Positions 28,168 through 39,850 of a stretch of 64,000 nt of DNA are shown piece after piece (the first letter of the stretch is position 1; the number at the start of each line of letters is the position of its first letter). This DNA comes from Komagataeibacter sucrofermentans DSM 15973 (GTDB lineage Bacteria; Pseudomonadota; Alphaproteobacteria; Acetobacterales; Acetobacteraceae). A program made the translations under genes and the position numbers. The notes beneath the pieces are model-generated. The model had not been told where the DNA came from, did not search any database, and saw nothing but the letters and a program-made list of their open reading frames with translations. The stretch covers positions 996,001 to 1,060,000 of the forward strand of contig NZ_CP137157.1 of the NCBI RefSeq assembly GCF_040581405.1, in the 5' to 3' direction.

Positions 28168-29115
28168 ATGCCCATAAGAATACCCGATGATCTCCCCGCC
28201 CGCGGCACGCTTGAAGCCGAAGGCGTGATGGTGATGGGCGAGACCGACGCCATACGGCAGGATATCCGCCCGCTGCGCATCGGGCTGCTCAACCTCATGC
28301 CCAACAAGATCCGCACCGAGACCCAGATCGCCCGCCTTATCGGCGCAACGCCGCTGCAGGTCGAACTCACGCTGGTGCGCATGAGCGGGCATGTGCCGCG
28401 CAATGCTTCAGCCAGTCACATGACCTCGTTTTACCGGGCGTGGGAGGATGTGCGCAACGCGCGGTTCGATGGCTTCATCATCACCGGCGCCCCCGTCGAG
28501 CGCCTGCCCTTTGCCGAGGTGACCTACTGGGATGAACTGCGCCGCGTGTTCGACTGGACCCTGACCAACGTGCACCGATGTTTCAACATCTGCTGGGCAG
28601 CCCAGGCCGCGGTGCACCACTTTCATGGCATGCCCAAGCACGCGCTCGCCCGCAAGGCGTTCGGGGTGTATGACCACCGCATCCTCGCCCCGACCTCGCC
28701 CTACCTGCTCGGCTTTGCCGATGACCTGTCCATTCCCGTCTCGCGCTGGACGGAGGTGCGGCGCGCCGACCTGCCACGCAACACCGACATGACCGTTCTG
28801 GCCGAAAGCCCCGAGACCGGCCTGTGCCTGCTTGATGATCCGCGGCACCATGCGCTGCACATGTTCAACCACCTTGAATATGATTCCACCTCGCTGGCGG
28901 ATGAATATTTCCGCGATCGCGAGAGGGGGCTCGATATTGCGGTGCCGCACAACTACTTCCCCCATGATGACCCGGCCCTGCGCCCCATCAATCGCTGGCG
29001 CGCGCATGCGCACCTGCTGGCAGGCAACTGGATCAACCAGATATACCAGACCACCCCCTTCAATATTGCGCGGATCGGGCATGAAAGCCGCGGTCCCGTC
29101 CTGGCCTGCGCCTGA
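28168..29115 (+). CDS. metA: Homoserine O-acyltransferase (predicted acetyl-CoA-specific)
   Basis: Activates homoserine for methionine synthesis. 315 residues from [18 protein letters not shown], the standard MetA start. The nucleophile is Cys142 (FNICWAAQA). Residue 111 is Glu (GAPVE), as in Bacillus cereus MetA, which uses acetyl-CoA; E. coli has Gly111 and uses succinyl-CoA. So this enzyme is predicted to be a homoserine O-acetyltransferase. HNYFPHDDP near the C-terminus is family-typical. ATG 28168 is chosen over TTG 28150 and ATG 28156, which add residues not seen in the family. Confidence 0.93.
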   Translation: MPIRIPDDLPARGTLEAEGVMVMGETDAIRQDIRPLRIGLLNLMPNKIRTETQIARLIGATPLQVELTLVRMSGHVPRNASASHMTSFYRAWEDVRNARFDGFIITGAPVERLPFAEVTYWDELRRVFDWTLTNVHRCFNICWAAQAAVHHFHGMPKHALARKAFGVYDHRILAPTSPYLLGFADDLSIPVSRWTEVRRADLPRNTDMTVLAESPETGLCLLDDPRHHALHMFNHLEYDSTSLADEYFRDRERGLDIAVPHNYFPHDDPALRPINRWRAHAHLLAGNWINQIYQTTPFNIARIGHESRGPVLACA

Positions 29116-29283
29116 CAGTAAACGGATATGTGATGGGGTCATGCCTGTTCGCGCAAACGTCAGGCAATCAGCGCAATGGCGGGAGGATGGGGTATTCTCT
29201 CCTGTCGGCGGAGGTGCTAAAAAACGGTCAAGGCCATGATCAACGGCTATTTATTGCGGTAAAAAACCGACATAGTTACAGGC

Positions 29284-30459
29284 ATGGCATTGCATGGCAT
29301 GAAGATCGGCTTTCTGTTCAACCACGACTGTATCCACCAGGTTTCGCACACGGCCCCCATCATCTGCCAGCTCGTCGCATTGGGGCAGGATGTGACGGTC
29401 ATTACCTCATCGGTGGAGCAGGAGGCGCATGTGCGCCGCACGGTGGCCGCGTGTGCGCAGAATGTCACCTTCGTCCGCATCGACATCAGCCTGCTCGCGC
29501 GTGCCGTCAACGTGGTGGCCCGTTCCTTCCTGCCTTTCCGCCGCATTGCCAACCTGCGCGAGAATGTGCGCCTGTTCTCCCGCTTTGACGCGTTAGTGGT
29601 GCCCGAGACCACATCCGCCCTGCTCAAGAGCCATTTCCGGCTCGATATCAAGCTGATCTATTTCCCCCACGGTGCGGGCGACCGCTCCATCGGGTTTCGG
29701 GATGTGACGCGGTTTTTCGATCTGGTGCTGCTGCCCGGTGAAAAGACGCGCGAGCGCATGCAGGCCAGCCGCCTCATCCGGCCTGATGCACATTCCGTGG
29801 TCGGCTACCCCAAATTCGATATTGTTGACCTGTCCAGACGCCGCCGGTTCTTTGATAATGACCGCCCGACCGTGCTGTACAACCCGCATTTCGATCCCGT
29901 CCTGTCCTCATGGTGGGACATGGGGCTTGAGGTGCTTGACTGGTTTGCGCGGCAGGATGACTACAACCTGATCTTCGCGCCCCATGTCATGCTGTTCCGG
30001 CGCAACCTGCATACATCGGTCGAGCACCGCAGGCTGCGGCTGCGGCGGATGATACCGCAGAAGATCCGCAATCTCTCGCATATCCTGATCGATACCGGCA
30101 GCGCCAACTCGGTCGACATGTCCTATGTGCGCGGGGCTGATATTTACCTCGGCGATGTCAGCAGCCAGATCTATGAATGGATCTACCGGCCGCGGCCGTG
30201 CATCTTTCTCAATTCGCACGGGGCGCGGTGGCGGGATAATCCCAACTATGCCCACTGGAACATGGGGCAGGTGATCGACCGGGTGGATGAACTGCCCCAT
30301 GCCCTTGCCGTGGCGCAGGCGCAGCAGGAACTTTATGCGCCACGCCAGCAGGAGGCATTTGCCGCCACCTTCCATACCGTGCCCAACGAGAGCGCTGCCA
30401 GCCGCGCCGCCCGGGACATTGTGTATTTCCTCTCGCATGGTAAAACAGCCGCCGCCTGA
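29284..30459 (+). CDS. CDP-glycerol glycerophosphotransferase-like surface-glycan transferase
   Basis: A 391-residue cytosolic-facing protein of GT-B-like build. MKIGFLFNHDCIHQVSHTAPIICQL starts an N-terminal Rossmann-like half. KLIYFPHGAGDRSIGF, VGYPKFDIVDL, PTVLYNPHFDP, LIFAPHVMLF and SVDMSYVRGADIYLGDVSSQIYEWIY follow. The last segment, with D-SS, is similar to CDP-glycerol glycerophosphotransferases and related polymer synthases. Exact donor and acceptor are unknown. Start at 29284 or the internal MKIGFLF at 29299. A GT4 gene follows 43 bp later, suggesting a small glycan-synthesis unit. Confidence 0.5.
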   Translation: MALHGMKIGFLFNHDCIHQVSHTAPIICQLVALGQDVTVITSSVEQEAHVRRTVAACAQNVTFVRIDISLLARAVNVVARSFLPFRRIANLRENVRLFSRFDALVVPETTSALLKSHFRLDIKLIYFPHGAGDRSIGFRDVTRFFDLVLLPGEKTRERMQASRLIRPDAHSVVGYPKFDIVDLSRRRRFFDNDRPTVLYNPHFDPVLSSWWDMGLEVLDWFARQDDYNLIFAPHVMLFRRNLHTSVEHRRLRLRRMIPQKIRNLSHILIDTGSANSVDMSYVRGADIYLGDVSSQIYEWIYRPRPCIFLNSHGARWRDNPNYAHWNMGQVIDRVDELPHALAVAQAQQELYAPRQQEAFAATFHTVPNESAASRAARDIVYFLSHGKTAAA

Positions 30460-30502
30460 AAGCTGAGAGAACCCATGACCATCGGTGTGGGGGGAGAGGG
30501 TC

Positions 30503-31582
30503 ATGCGGATCGCCTATGTCATCAACACGTTCGAGGGTGGTGGCGCTGCCCTGCCCATACCCGATATCGTGGAGGTATGCCGCGCAAACGGGCACAGTGT
30601 TGATGTCGCTGCGCTCTCCCCGCGCAATGGCCGCGCCATGCCAGCCCTGCGCAAGGCCGGGCTGACACCGGTCGTGCTGGCCGAGGATACGTCATCCCCC
30701 GCGCTGATGCTGCACCGGCTTGATGCCTGGGTGCGGCAGGTGCAGCCGACCCATATCTGGACATCGCTGACTCGCGCGACCCTGCTCGGGCAGCTTGTGG
30801 GGCTGCGCCAGGGCATTCCGGTGGTGAGCTGGCAGCACAATGCGTTTCTCAAGCCAGCCAACCTTGCGCTGCTGCGGCTGATGAAAAACCGCAGCCGGTT
30901 GTGGGTGGGCGATTCAGGCTACGTGACCGAACTGACACGCCAGCGCCTTGGCCTGCCCGCAGATCGGGTGATGTCATGGCCCATCTTCCGCATTGATCCT
31001 GATCTCGCACCCGCAGCCCCGTGGCGCGCGGGCGAGGTGGTGCGGATCGGCTCGCTGGGGCGGCTTGATCCGTCCAAGGGGTATGACGTGCTGTTCCGCG
31101 CGCTGCTGGCCCTGCGTGACGTGCCAGGCCTGCCGCCCTACAGCGTCACCATAGGCGGCGAGGGGGCGGAACATGCGCGGCTGCTGGGTTTCTGCCAGCG
31201 CCATGGGCTGGATCAGGTGCATTTCGCGGGTTATGTCGAGGATACGGCAGCCTTCCTGCGCGGCTGCCACCTTTATGTCCAGCCATCGCGGCAGGAAGGG
31301 TTCTGCATCGCCGCCCACGAGGCCATGAACATGGGCCTGCCGGTGCTGGGCAGCACCGTGGGCGAGATGACGCATTCCATTACGGAAGGGGTCAGCGGCT
31401 GGCACGTCCGCCCCCGTCGCCCGCATGAACTGGCTGGCAAGCTCGAACAGGCCCTGCGCCAGCCCGAGCGGCTGGCCGACATGGGGCAGGCGGCACGGGC
31501 CTATGTGGCGCAGCATTTCAGCCCGGCGGCCTTCATGCAGGCAGGGAGCGCGGTGCTGCAGCGCATGGCGGCGCTGGCGTAG
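30503..31582 (+). CDS. GT4-family glycosyltransferase
   Basis: A 359-residue retaining glycosyltransferase with a GT-B fold. The N-terminal half starts MRIAYVINTFEGGGAALPI. The C-terminal Glycos_transf_1 domain has RIGSLGRLDPSKGYDVLFRAL, FAGYVEDTAAFLRGCHLYVQPSRQEGFCIAAHEAMNMGLPVL, and the E-x7-E pair (Glu265, Glu273). Sugar and acceptor cannot be told from sequence. GTG/ATG alternatives start 18 bases earlier; 30503 gives the normal GT4 N-terminus. Likely works with the preceding transferase on a surface polysaccharide. Confidence 0.85.
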   Translation: MRIAYVINTFEGGGAALPIPDIVEVCRANGHSVDVAALSPRNGRAMPALRKAGLTPVVLAEDTSSPALMLHRLDAWVRQVQPTHIWTSLTRATLLGQLVGLRQGIPVVSWQHNAFLKPANLALLRLMKNRSRLWVGDSGYVTELTRQRLGLPADRVMSWPIFRIDPDLAPAAPWRAGEVVRIGSLGRLDPSKGYDVLFRALLALRDVPGLPPYSVTIGGEGAEHARLLGFCQRHGLDQVHFAGYVEDTAAFLRGCHLYVQPSRQEGFCIAAHEAMNMGLPVLGSTVGEMTHSITEGVSGWHVRPRRPHELAGKLEQALRQPERLADMGQAARAYVAQHFSPAAFMQAGSAVLQRMAALA

Positions 31583-31613
31583 CGCCGTCACCTGATTCTG
31601 GCATTAAAATAGC

Positions 31614-31693
31614 AAAAGTTTCCGGGCACCGCCTTTTTGAAAAAAAGCGGCGTTCTTCAGATGCTTTTTGAAAAAGCTTCGCCAAAAACTTTT
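31614..31693 (+). repeat. Nested-palindrome intergenic repeat (best copy, 80 bp)
   Basis: Outer arms AAAAGTTTCCGGG and CCAAAAACTTTT enclose two hairpins: one around CCGCCTTTTTGAAAAAAAGCGG and one GCTTTTTGAAAAAGC. The result is a cruciform or three-way-junction layout. It lies between the GT4 gene and the convergent kdsA. Used here as the reference for the family. Confidence 0.8.
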
Positions 31694-31714
31694 CAGGTTA
31701 AGGGCAGGGGCGTT

Positions 31715-34323
<2,609 letters not shown>

Positions 34324-34617
34324 TTACTTGCCTGCGGGGGCCGATGTTGCGGGCGGCTGGGCCAGGATATCGTGGCCAACCCCGCTCGAGGCGCCCCGGT
34401 TCATGACCGCGAGCGTGAGCGACAGCACCATGAACGCCGTGCCGAGCACCGCGGTCGAGCGGGTGAGTAGCGTTGCCGTGCCACGACCGGACATGAAGGA
34501 GCCCATGCCCTGCGAGCCGCCGATTCCAAGCCCGCCACCCTCGCTGCGCTGGATCAGGATGGTGCCGATCAGCGCGATGGTGACGAACAGGTGCAGTAGA
34601 AGAAGAACTGTAATCAT
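34324..34617 (-). CDS. secG: Protein translocase subunit SecG
   Basis: Small accessory subunit of the SecYEG channel. 97 residues with two membrane helices: MITVLLLLHLFVTIALIGTILIQ and, after the glycine-rich cytosolic loop (SEGGGLGIGGSQGMGSFMSGRG), LGTAFMVLSLTLAVMN. The loop motif GGLG-x-GG is the SecG signature. Start at 34617; the frame stays open 21 codons upstream but overlaps tpiA's tail. It follows tpiA by 37 bp, the common tpiA-secG order. Confidence 0.95.
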   Translation of the reverse strand: MITVLLLLHLFVTIALIGTILIQRSEGGGLGIGGSQGMGSFMSGRGTATLLTRSTAVLGTAFMVLSLTLAVMNRGASSGVGHDILAQPPATSAPAGK

Positions 34618-34654
34618 GCGTCTTTCCAGTAGATCCCCGCAGGCCGCGCGGCAA

Positions 34655-35398
34655 TCACGATGCGCGGGCGGCGCGGACAAGCGGCACGAAGGACTCGGCC
34701 TTCAGGCTGGCATTGCCCACCAGCGCCCCGTCAACGTGTTCGACAGGCAGGATATCGGTGACATTGCGTGCGTTAACGGACCCACCATAAAGGATTCGGA
34801 TCGTTTTGCCAGCTTCACCGAACTGCCGCACCAGTTCGGCGCGGATAAAGGCGGACATATCGGCAATATCCTGCTGGGATGCAGCCTGCCCGGTGCCGAT
34901 GGCCCAGATCGGCTCATACGCCACGATGCCCCTGAAACCCTGCGGCAGCGAGCCTTCAAGCTGCCAGCCCACGGTCGCCTGCGAATCCCCCGATGAGCGC
35001 TGGTCGTCGTTCTCGCCCACGCACACGATGGGGGTGAGGCCAGCGGCCATGGCGGCAACCGCCTTCTCGCGCACCGTCTCGTCAAGCTCGTGGTGTTCGG
35101 CGCGGCGCTCGGAATGGCCAAGGATGACGTATTCCACCCCGAGATCGACCAGCATGGGGGGCGAAATATCGCCGGTATGCGCACCGGATGCATCCTTGTG
35201 GCAGTCCTGCGCGCCAAGGGCGATGCCCGCTGCCTTGAGCTTGGGCGCAAGGCGGGCAAGCTGCGTAAAGGGCGGACAGACCACCACGTCGGCGCGGGTG
35301 GGTAGGGCGGTCAGTTCAGTGGCCAGTCCTTCCACCAGTGCATCCGCCTCGGCGCTCAGGCCGTTCATCTTCCAGTTGCCAACAATGATCTGTTTCAT
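34655..35398 (-). CDS. tpiA: Triosephosphate isomerase
   Basis: Interconverts glyceraldehyde 3-phosphate and dihydroxyacetone phosphate in glycolysis. 247 residues; GNWKMNG with Asn8 and Lys10, the catalytic His in ILGHSERR, the catalytic Glu in VAYEPIWAIGTG, and the phosphate loop ILYGGSVNARN are all present. ATG at 35398 gives MKQIIVGNWKMN; an upstream start (35452) adds 18 arginine-rich residues not seen in the family. It is divergent from ppiD. Confidence 0.97.
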   Translation of the reverse strand: MKQIIVGNWKMNGLSAEADALVEGLATELTALPTRADVVVCPPFTQLARLAPKLKAAGIALGAQDCHKDASGAHTGDISPPMLVDLGVEYVILGHSERRAEHHELDETVREKAVAAMAAGLTPIVCVGENDDQRSSGDSQATVGWQLEGSLPQGFRGIVAYEPIWAIGTGQAASQQDIADMSAFIRAELVRQFGEAGKTIRILYGGSVNARNVTDILPVEHVDGALVGNASLKAESFVPLVRAARAS

Positions 35399-35661
35399 GT
35401 TTCCCCTCCTGGCCATGGCCCGGTCGTGCGGCCTGCGGGCGGCACGGGGCATGGCGATGATGGCGGCAAGCCTACACCACGGCTATCGCGGTGTTGCAAC
35501 CCGCGCGCGCGGCACAACCGGCCCGCATCACGCTAGCGCTGGTCAAACCGCTACCGTGACCGTATGGTGCCCGACCGGAAAACAGGGCCGCCCGCACGGC
35601 GTACGGGGTGCGCGGGTCTGATCCGTCCGCCTTTTATCTTGGTCCTGGTGCAGGGTTTTTC

Positions 35662-37596
35662 ATGCTGTCTTTTCTGTATCGCGTGTTTGTCGATTCATGG
35701 GTGGGGCGTATCGTCGCCGGGCTGTTCTTCCTGGCCTTCATCGGTTTTGGCGTGGGCGACGTGCTGCTCAATATCGGCTCAGAGCGCGCTGACGTGGCCG
35801 CCCGCGTGGGCAACCGCCCCATCCTGGTGCAGACCTACCAGAACGCGCTGCAGACCGAGATGCCGCAGGTGGCGCAGTCCATGCACCTGACCGACCCCTC
35901 GCAGATCCCGGCCACCACGCGCGCGCAGGTGGCCCGGCAGGTGCTTGGTCGCCTCATGCTGCAGGCAGAGATTGCCGAGGCGGCCGACCGTCACGGCCTG
36001 ATCGTGCCCGATTCCGTCGTGCGTGATGAAATCTTCTCCATTCCCGCCTTCAAGGGGCGCGATGGCCAGTTCGACCGCGCCCTGTTCAATGACCGCCTGC
36101 GCCGCACCGGCATGACCGAAGGCCGCCTGATCGAACTGGTGCAGCAGGAGCAGGCCTCACGCGTGCTGCTTCAGCCGATTCGCGATGGCGTGACCGCCCC
36201 TGATGTAATGGTGCGCCGCGTGTTCGAGTTCGAGGCCCAGACCCGCACCATCGACCTCGTGCGCGTGCCCTTTGCCGAGCAGGACGTGACCGCCACCCCC
36301 ACCGCGGCGCAGCTGGCCCGCTATCAGGCCAACCATCCGTGGGAATTTACCGTGCCGGAATACCGTCATGCCCGCATTGTGGTGCTGTCAGCCGATACGA
36401 TTGGCCAGCGGCTTGATATTACCGATGCCGACCTGCATCAGGCCTATGAGGCACAGGCCCAGACCTTCAACCAGCCCGAGCGGCGCAACGTGCAGATCGT
36501 GACCGTGCCGACCGAGGCGCGCGCAAAGGCGCTCGCCGCGCAGTGGACGGACGGCGGCGCGTGGGCCAGCGTGCAGAAGGGCGCGGGCAAGGACGCGGCG
36601 GCGGTGGAACTGCCGGGCATCAAGATGAGCGACGTGCCCTCGGCCGATCTGGGCAGGCAGATCTTCGCGGCCCCCGCCGATGCCACGCAGGGCCCCCTCA
36701 AGAGTGAGGGCGGCTGGGTTGTCTTTCGCGTGACAGCCATCAATGCCGCGCATTCCACGCCCTTTGATGACGTGAAGCAGGCCCTGCACGACAAGCTCGC
36801 GCATGACCGCGCCCAGGCGCTGCTCGCTGACCGGGTGCAGAAGCTGCAGGATGCGATTGCAGGCGGCGGGCTTGACGCCATTCCCACCGATCTGGCCGCC
36901 ACCGCCGTTTCGGGTGATCTTGACGCGCAGGGCCAGACCCATGAAGGCACGGCCGCCCCCATCCCCGGTAGCGACGCCGCCCGGCAGGCGATCATCGCGC
37001 GCGTGTTCTCGCAGGCCAGGGGCGCAAACCCCGAGCTGCTGCAGGGGCCTGATGGTGTGTGGTATGCCGTGGCGGTTGATGGCGTAACGCCGGGCCATGT
37101 GCAGACCCTGGCCGAGGCCGGGCCGAAGGTTGCCAGCGCGTGGCAGGCGGCGGCCCGTCGCCACATGGCCGACCAGCAGGCCACTGCCTATTACACGCAG
37201 GCCGCGGCCCAGGGCGGGCTTGGCCATGTCAGCCCCGCCATTGCCGGGCTTGAGCACAGCCAGCCGATCTCGCCCATGCAGCCCGCGCCTGAAATCCCGC
37301 GTGAGGTGGCAGCCCTGATCTTCCGCCTGTCGCAGCCGGGGCAGAGCGTCATGACGCAGGCAGGCGATGCCTATGTCGTGGCCACGCTGACCGCCATCAA
37401 CCATCCCGACCCGGCCACCCAGAAAAACCTGTATGATCAGGTGCGTGCCGGACTGAACCAGTCGATGGGCGATGATATTGAAATGAGCTATGGCGCGGCC
37501 CTTGAGGGCATCGTCAAGCCCAAGCCCAATAACGGTGCCATTCAGGCGGTCATGGCGGAAGTGACCGGCCAGCAGAATGCGGGAGCAGCACAGTGA
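35662..37596 (+). CDS. ppiD: PpiD-like periplasmic peptidyl-prolyl isomerase/chaperone
   Basis: A 644-residue membrane-anchored periplasmic folding factor. One N-terminal helix (about residues 11-30, GRIVAGLFFLAFIGFGVGDVLL) is followed by a SurA_N-like helical domain (about 35-190), a divergent parvulin-like rotamase region (about 210-360), and a second SurA-like tail. The start is MLSFLYRVFVDS at 35662; the frame opens 18 codons earlier. It overlaps trpE (GTGA at 37593), and ppiD before trpE is a common alphaproteobacterial arrangement. Rotamase motifs are weak, so it may be a chaperone only. Confidence 0.85.
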   Translation: MLSFLYRVFVDSWVGRIVAGLFFLAFIGFGVGDVLLNIGSERADVAARVGNRPILVQTYQNALQTEMPQVAQSMHLTDPSQIPATTRAQVARQVLGRLMLQAEIAEAADRHGLIVPDSVVRDEIFSIPAFKGRDGQFDRALFNDRLRRTGMTEGRLIELVQQEQASRVLLQPIRDGVTAPDVMVRRVFEFEAQTRTIDLVRVPFAEQDVTATPTAAQLARYQANHPWEFTVPEYRHARIVVLSADTIGQRLDITDADLHQAYEAQAQTFNQPERRNVQIVTVPTEARAKALAAQWTDGGAWASVQKGAGKDAAAVELPGIKMSDVPSADLGRQIFAAPADATQGPLKSEGGWVVFRVTAINAAHSTPFDDVKQALHDKLAHDRAQALLADRVQKLQDAIAGGGLDAIPTDLAATAVSGDLDAQGQTHEGTAAPIPGSDAARQAIIARVFSQARGANPELLQGPDGVWYAVAVDGVTPGHVQTLAEAGPKVASAWQAAARRHMADQQATAYYTQAAAQGGLGHVSPAIAGLEHSQPISPMQPAPEIPREVAALIFRLSQPGQSVMTQAGDAYVVATLTAINHPDPATQKNLYDQVRAGLNQSMGDDIEMSYGAALEGIVKPKPNNGAIQAVMAEVTGQQNAGAAQ

Positions 37597-39146
37597 GCGT
37601 ACAGGCAGCAGGCTCCGGTTCCTCTTTCCATCAAGCGGCGCTGGCCAGCCTGCGGGCGGGACAGGCCAGTGTGGCGTGGCGCATCGAGCCTGCCGACCTG
37701 CTCACGCCGGTCGCGGCCTTCCTGCGGCTGGCAAAGCTGGCGCGCAGCCATGGTGGCGGCAATGGCGGGCATAACGCCTTCCTGCTTGAAAGTGTCGAGG
37801 GCGGTACCTCGCGCGGGCGCTATTCGGTCATCGGCCTGCTGCCTGACCTGATCTGGCGCTGCCATGATGGCAGGGCCAGCGTGTGCCACGACCCGGCAGC
37901 CCCCACCCATGCCTTCACGCCCGAGGCCGACGCCCCGCTGGTTTCGCTGCGCCGCATTCTACATGAAAGTCGCATCGAGCTGCCTGAGGCCCTGCCGCCC
38001 ATGACCGGCGGGGTGTTTGGCTATCTGGGCTATGACATGGTGCGTCAGGTCGAGCATCTGCCCGACATGCCCGCCGATGACCTGAACCTGCCCGAAGGCA
38101 TCCTCATCCGCCCCGGCCTGTTCGCCATATTCGACACCGTGCGCGATGAACTGCTGCTGGCAAGCCCGCTGCGCCCCCGGCCCGGTGTCGCGCCCGAGAT
38201 CATCTGGGAAGAAGGGCAGGCCCGCCTGCAGCAGGCCCGCGCGGCACTTTCCACCCCGGTGGAACTGCCCGATGCGCCTGCGGGGGCCATCGAGGCGCCG
38301 GTGCCGCAATCCACGCTGTCGCGTGAGGCGTTCTGCGATATCGTGCGCAAACTGCAGGAGTACATCGCGGCGGGCGATGCGTTCCAGATCGTGCCGAGCC
38401 AGCGCTTCAGCGCGGCCTTCACCCTGCCGCCCTTTGCACTGTACCGCGCGCTGCGGCGCATCAATCCGGCACCTTTCCTGTTCTATCTCGACCTTGACGG
38501 GTTCAGCCTTGTCGGCTCCTCGCCCGAGATCCTGGTGCGCCTGCGCGAGGGCACCATGACCGTGCGCCCGCTGGCTGGCACCCGCCCGCGTGGCCACACC
38601 ACGGCGGAGGATCTGGCGCTGGAGGCGGAACTGCTGGCCGACCCCAAGGAGCGCGCCGAGCACCTGATGCTGATCGACCTTGGCCGCAACGATGTGGGCC
38701 GGGTGTGCGAACTCGGTTCGGTCAAAGTGACCGAGCAGTTCGTGATCGAGCGTTTTAGCCATGTCATGCATATCTCCTCGAATGTGGAGGGCAGGCTGCG
38801 GCCGGGGCTTGAGGCGCTCGATGCGCTGATGGCGGGCTTCCCCGCAGGCACGCTGACGGGCGCGCCCAAGATCCGCGCCATGGAAATCATTGACGAGGTG
38901 GAACCCACCCGCCGCGCCACCTATGCCGGGTGCATCGGCTATTTTGGCCCCGATGGCGACATGGACACCTGCATCGGCCTGCGCATGGCGGTGGTCAAGG
39001 ACGGGCGGATGTACGTGCAGGCGGGCTGCGGCGTGGTGGCCGACAGCGTGCCCGAGGCGGAATACGAGGAAACCCGCCAGAAAGCCCGCGCCCTGTTCCG
39101 CGCGGCTGAGGAGGCGGTGCGTTTTGCCAGTGATGATGGTGCATAA
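37593..39146 (+). CDS. trpE: Anthranilate synthase component I
   Basis: Makes anthranilate from chorismate with ammonia supplied by TrpG. 517 residues; the chorismate-binding core includes [63 protein letters not shown], and the conserved GCGVVADS. The GTG start overlaps the ppiD stop (GTGA), so its translation is coupled to ppiD. The N-terminal LLES-type motif (FLLESVEGG) is the tryptophan feedback site in the family. There is no leader peptide or attenuator space before it. Confidence 0.96.
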   Translation: MSVQAAGSGSSFHQAALASLRAGQASVAWRIEPADLLTPVAAFLRLAKLARSHGGGNGGHNAFLLESVEGGTSRGRYSVIGLLPDLIWRCHDGRASVCHDPAAPTHAFTPEADAPLVSLRRILHESRIELPEALPPMTGGVFGYLGYDMVRQVEHLPDMPADDLNLPEGILIRPGLFAIFDTVRDELLLASPLRPRPGVAPEIIWEEGQARLQQARAALSTPVELPDAPAGAIEAPVPQSTLSREAFCDIVRKLQEYIAAGDAFQIVPSQRFSAAFTLPPFALYRALRRINPAPFLFYLDLDGFSLVGSSPEILVRLREGTMTVRPLAGTRPRGHTTAEDLALEAELLADPKERAEHLMLIDLGRNDVGRVCELGSVKVTEQFVIERFSHVMHISSNVEGRLRPGLEALDALMAGFPAGTLTGAPKIRAMEIIDEVEPTRRATYAGCIGYFGPDGDMDTCIGLRMAVVKDGRMYVQAGCGVVADSVPEAEYEETRQKARALFRAAEEAVRFASDDGA

Positions 39147-39247
39147 GGCAATTTGATAGCCGGGGCGTGCATGATAGGATGCGCCCAGACATGCCGGGGC
39201 AGGCCGCAGGGTTTGACCCGGCCCAGCGGAAAAGCCATGATACGCCC

Positions 39248-39844
39248 ATGATCCTCCTGATCGACAATTATGACAGTTTCACGTTCAATCTCGTCCATTA
39301 CCTTGGTGATCTGGGCGAGAAATGCGATGTGTACCGTAACGATGCCATCAGCGTGGAAGAGGCGCTTGCGCTCAGGCCCGAGGCCATTGTCATCTCGCCC
39401 GGACCCTGTTCGCCCAACGAGGCCGGGATCTGCTGCGACCTGATCGCCGCCGCCGCGGGCAAGGTGCCGGTTTTTGGCGTCTGCCTTGGCCATCAAGCCA
39501 TTGGGCAGGTGTTTGGCGGCAAGGTGGTGCGCGCGCCCACGCCCATGCATGGGAAGGTCTCGCCGGTCTATCATGATGGCACCGATATTTTTACCGGCCT
39601 GCCGGACCCTTTCAACGCCACCCGCTATCACAGCCTGACGGTCGACCCCGACAGCCTGCCCGATACGCTGGTCGCCACTGCCCATACATCCGATGGTGTA
39701 ATCATGGGCCTGCGTCACGCCAGCCTGCCCATCTTTGGCGTGCAGTTCCACCCCGAGAGCATTGCCTCGGAATATGGCCACGAGATCATGGCCAATTTCC
39801 TGTCCATCGCGCGTGGCAAGAACACACCGCGCAAGGCCGCCTGA
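39248..39844 (+). CDS. trpG: Anthranilate synthase component II (glutamine amidotransferase)
   Basis: Supplies ammonia to TrpE. 198 residues; it begins [23 protein letters not shown]. The triad is Cys79 ([10 protein letters not shown]), His in FGVQFHPES and the adjacent Glu. [12 protein letters not shown] is a class I amidotransferase motif. The frame opens 27 codons earlier but the chosen start is the family one. The gap to trpE is about 100 bp and trpD follows within 6 bp. Could also serve PabB (amphibolic use), as in many bacteria. Confidence 0.95.
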   Translation: MILLIDNYDSFTFNLVHYLGDLGEKCDVYRNDAISVEEALALRPEAIVISPGPCSPNEAGICCDLIAAAAGKVPVFGVCLGHQAIGQVFGGKVVRAPTPMHGKVSPVYHDGTDIFTGLPDPFNATRYHSLTVDPDSLPDTLVATAHTSDGVIMGLRHASLPIFGVQFHPESIASEYGHEIMANFLSIARGKNTPRKAA

Positions 39845-39850
39845 GCCGGA

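Noticed and set aside
37400-37592. Tryptophan attenuator or leader peptide before trpE
   Set aside because: trpE overlaps the ppiD stop, leaving no room for a leader, and no Trp-rich short frame is seen.
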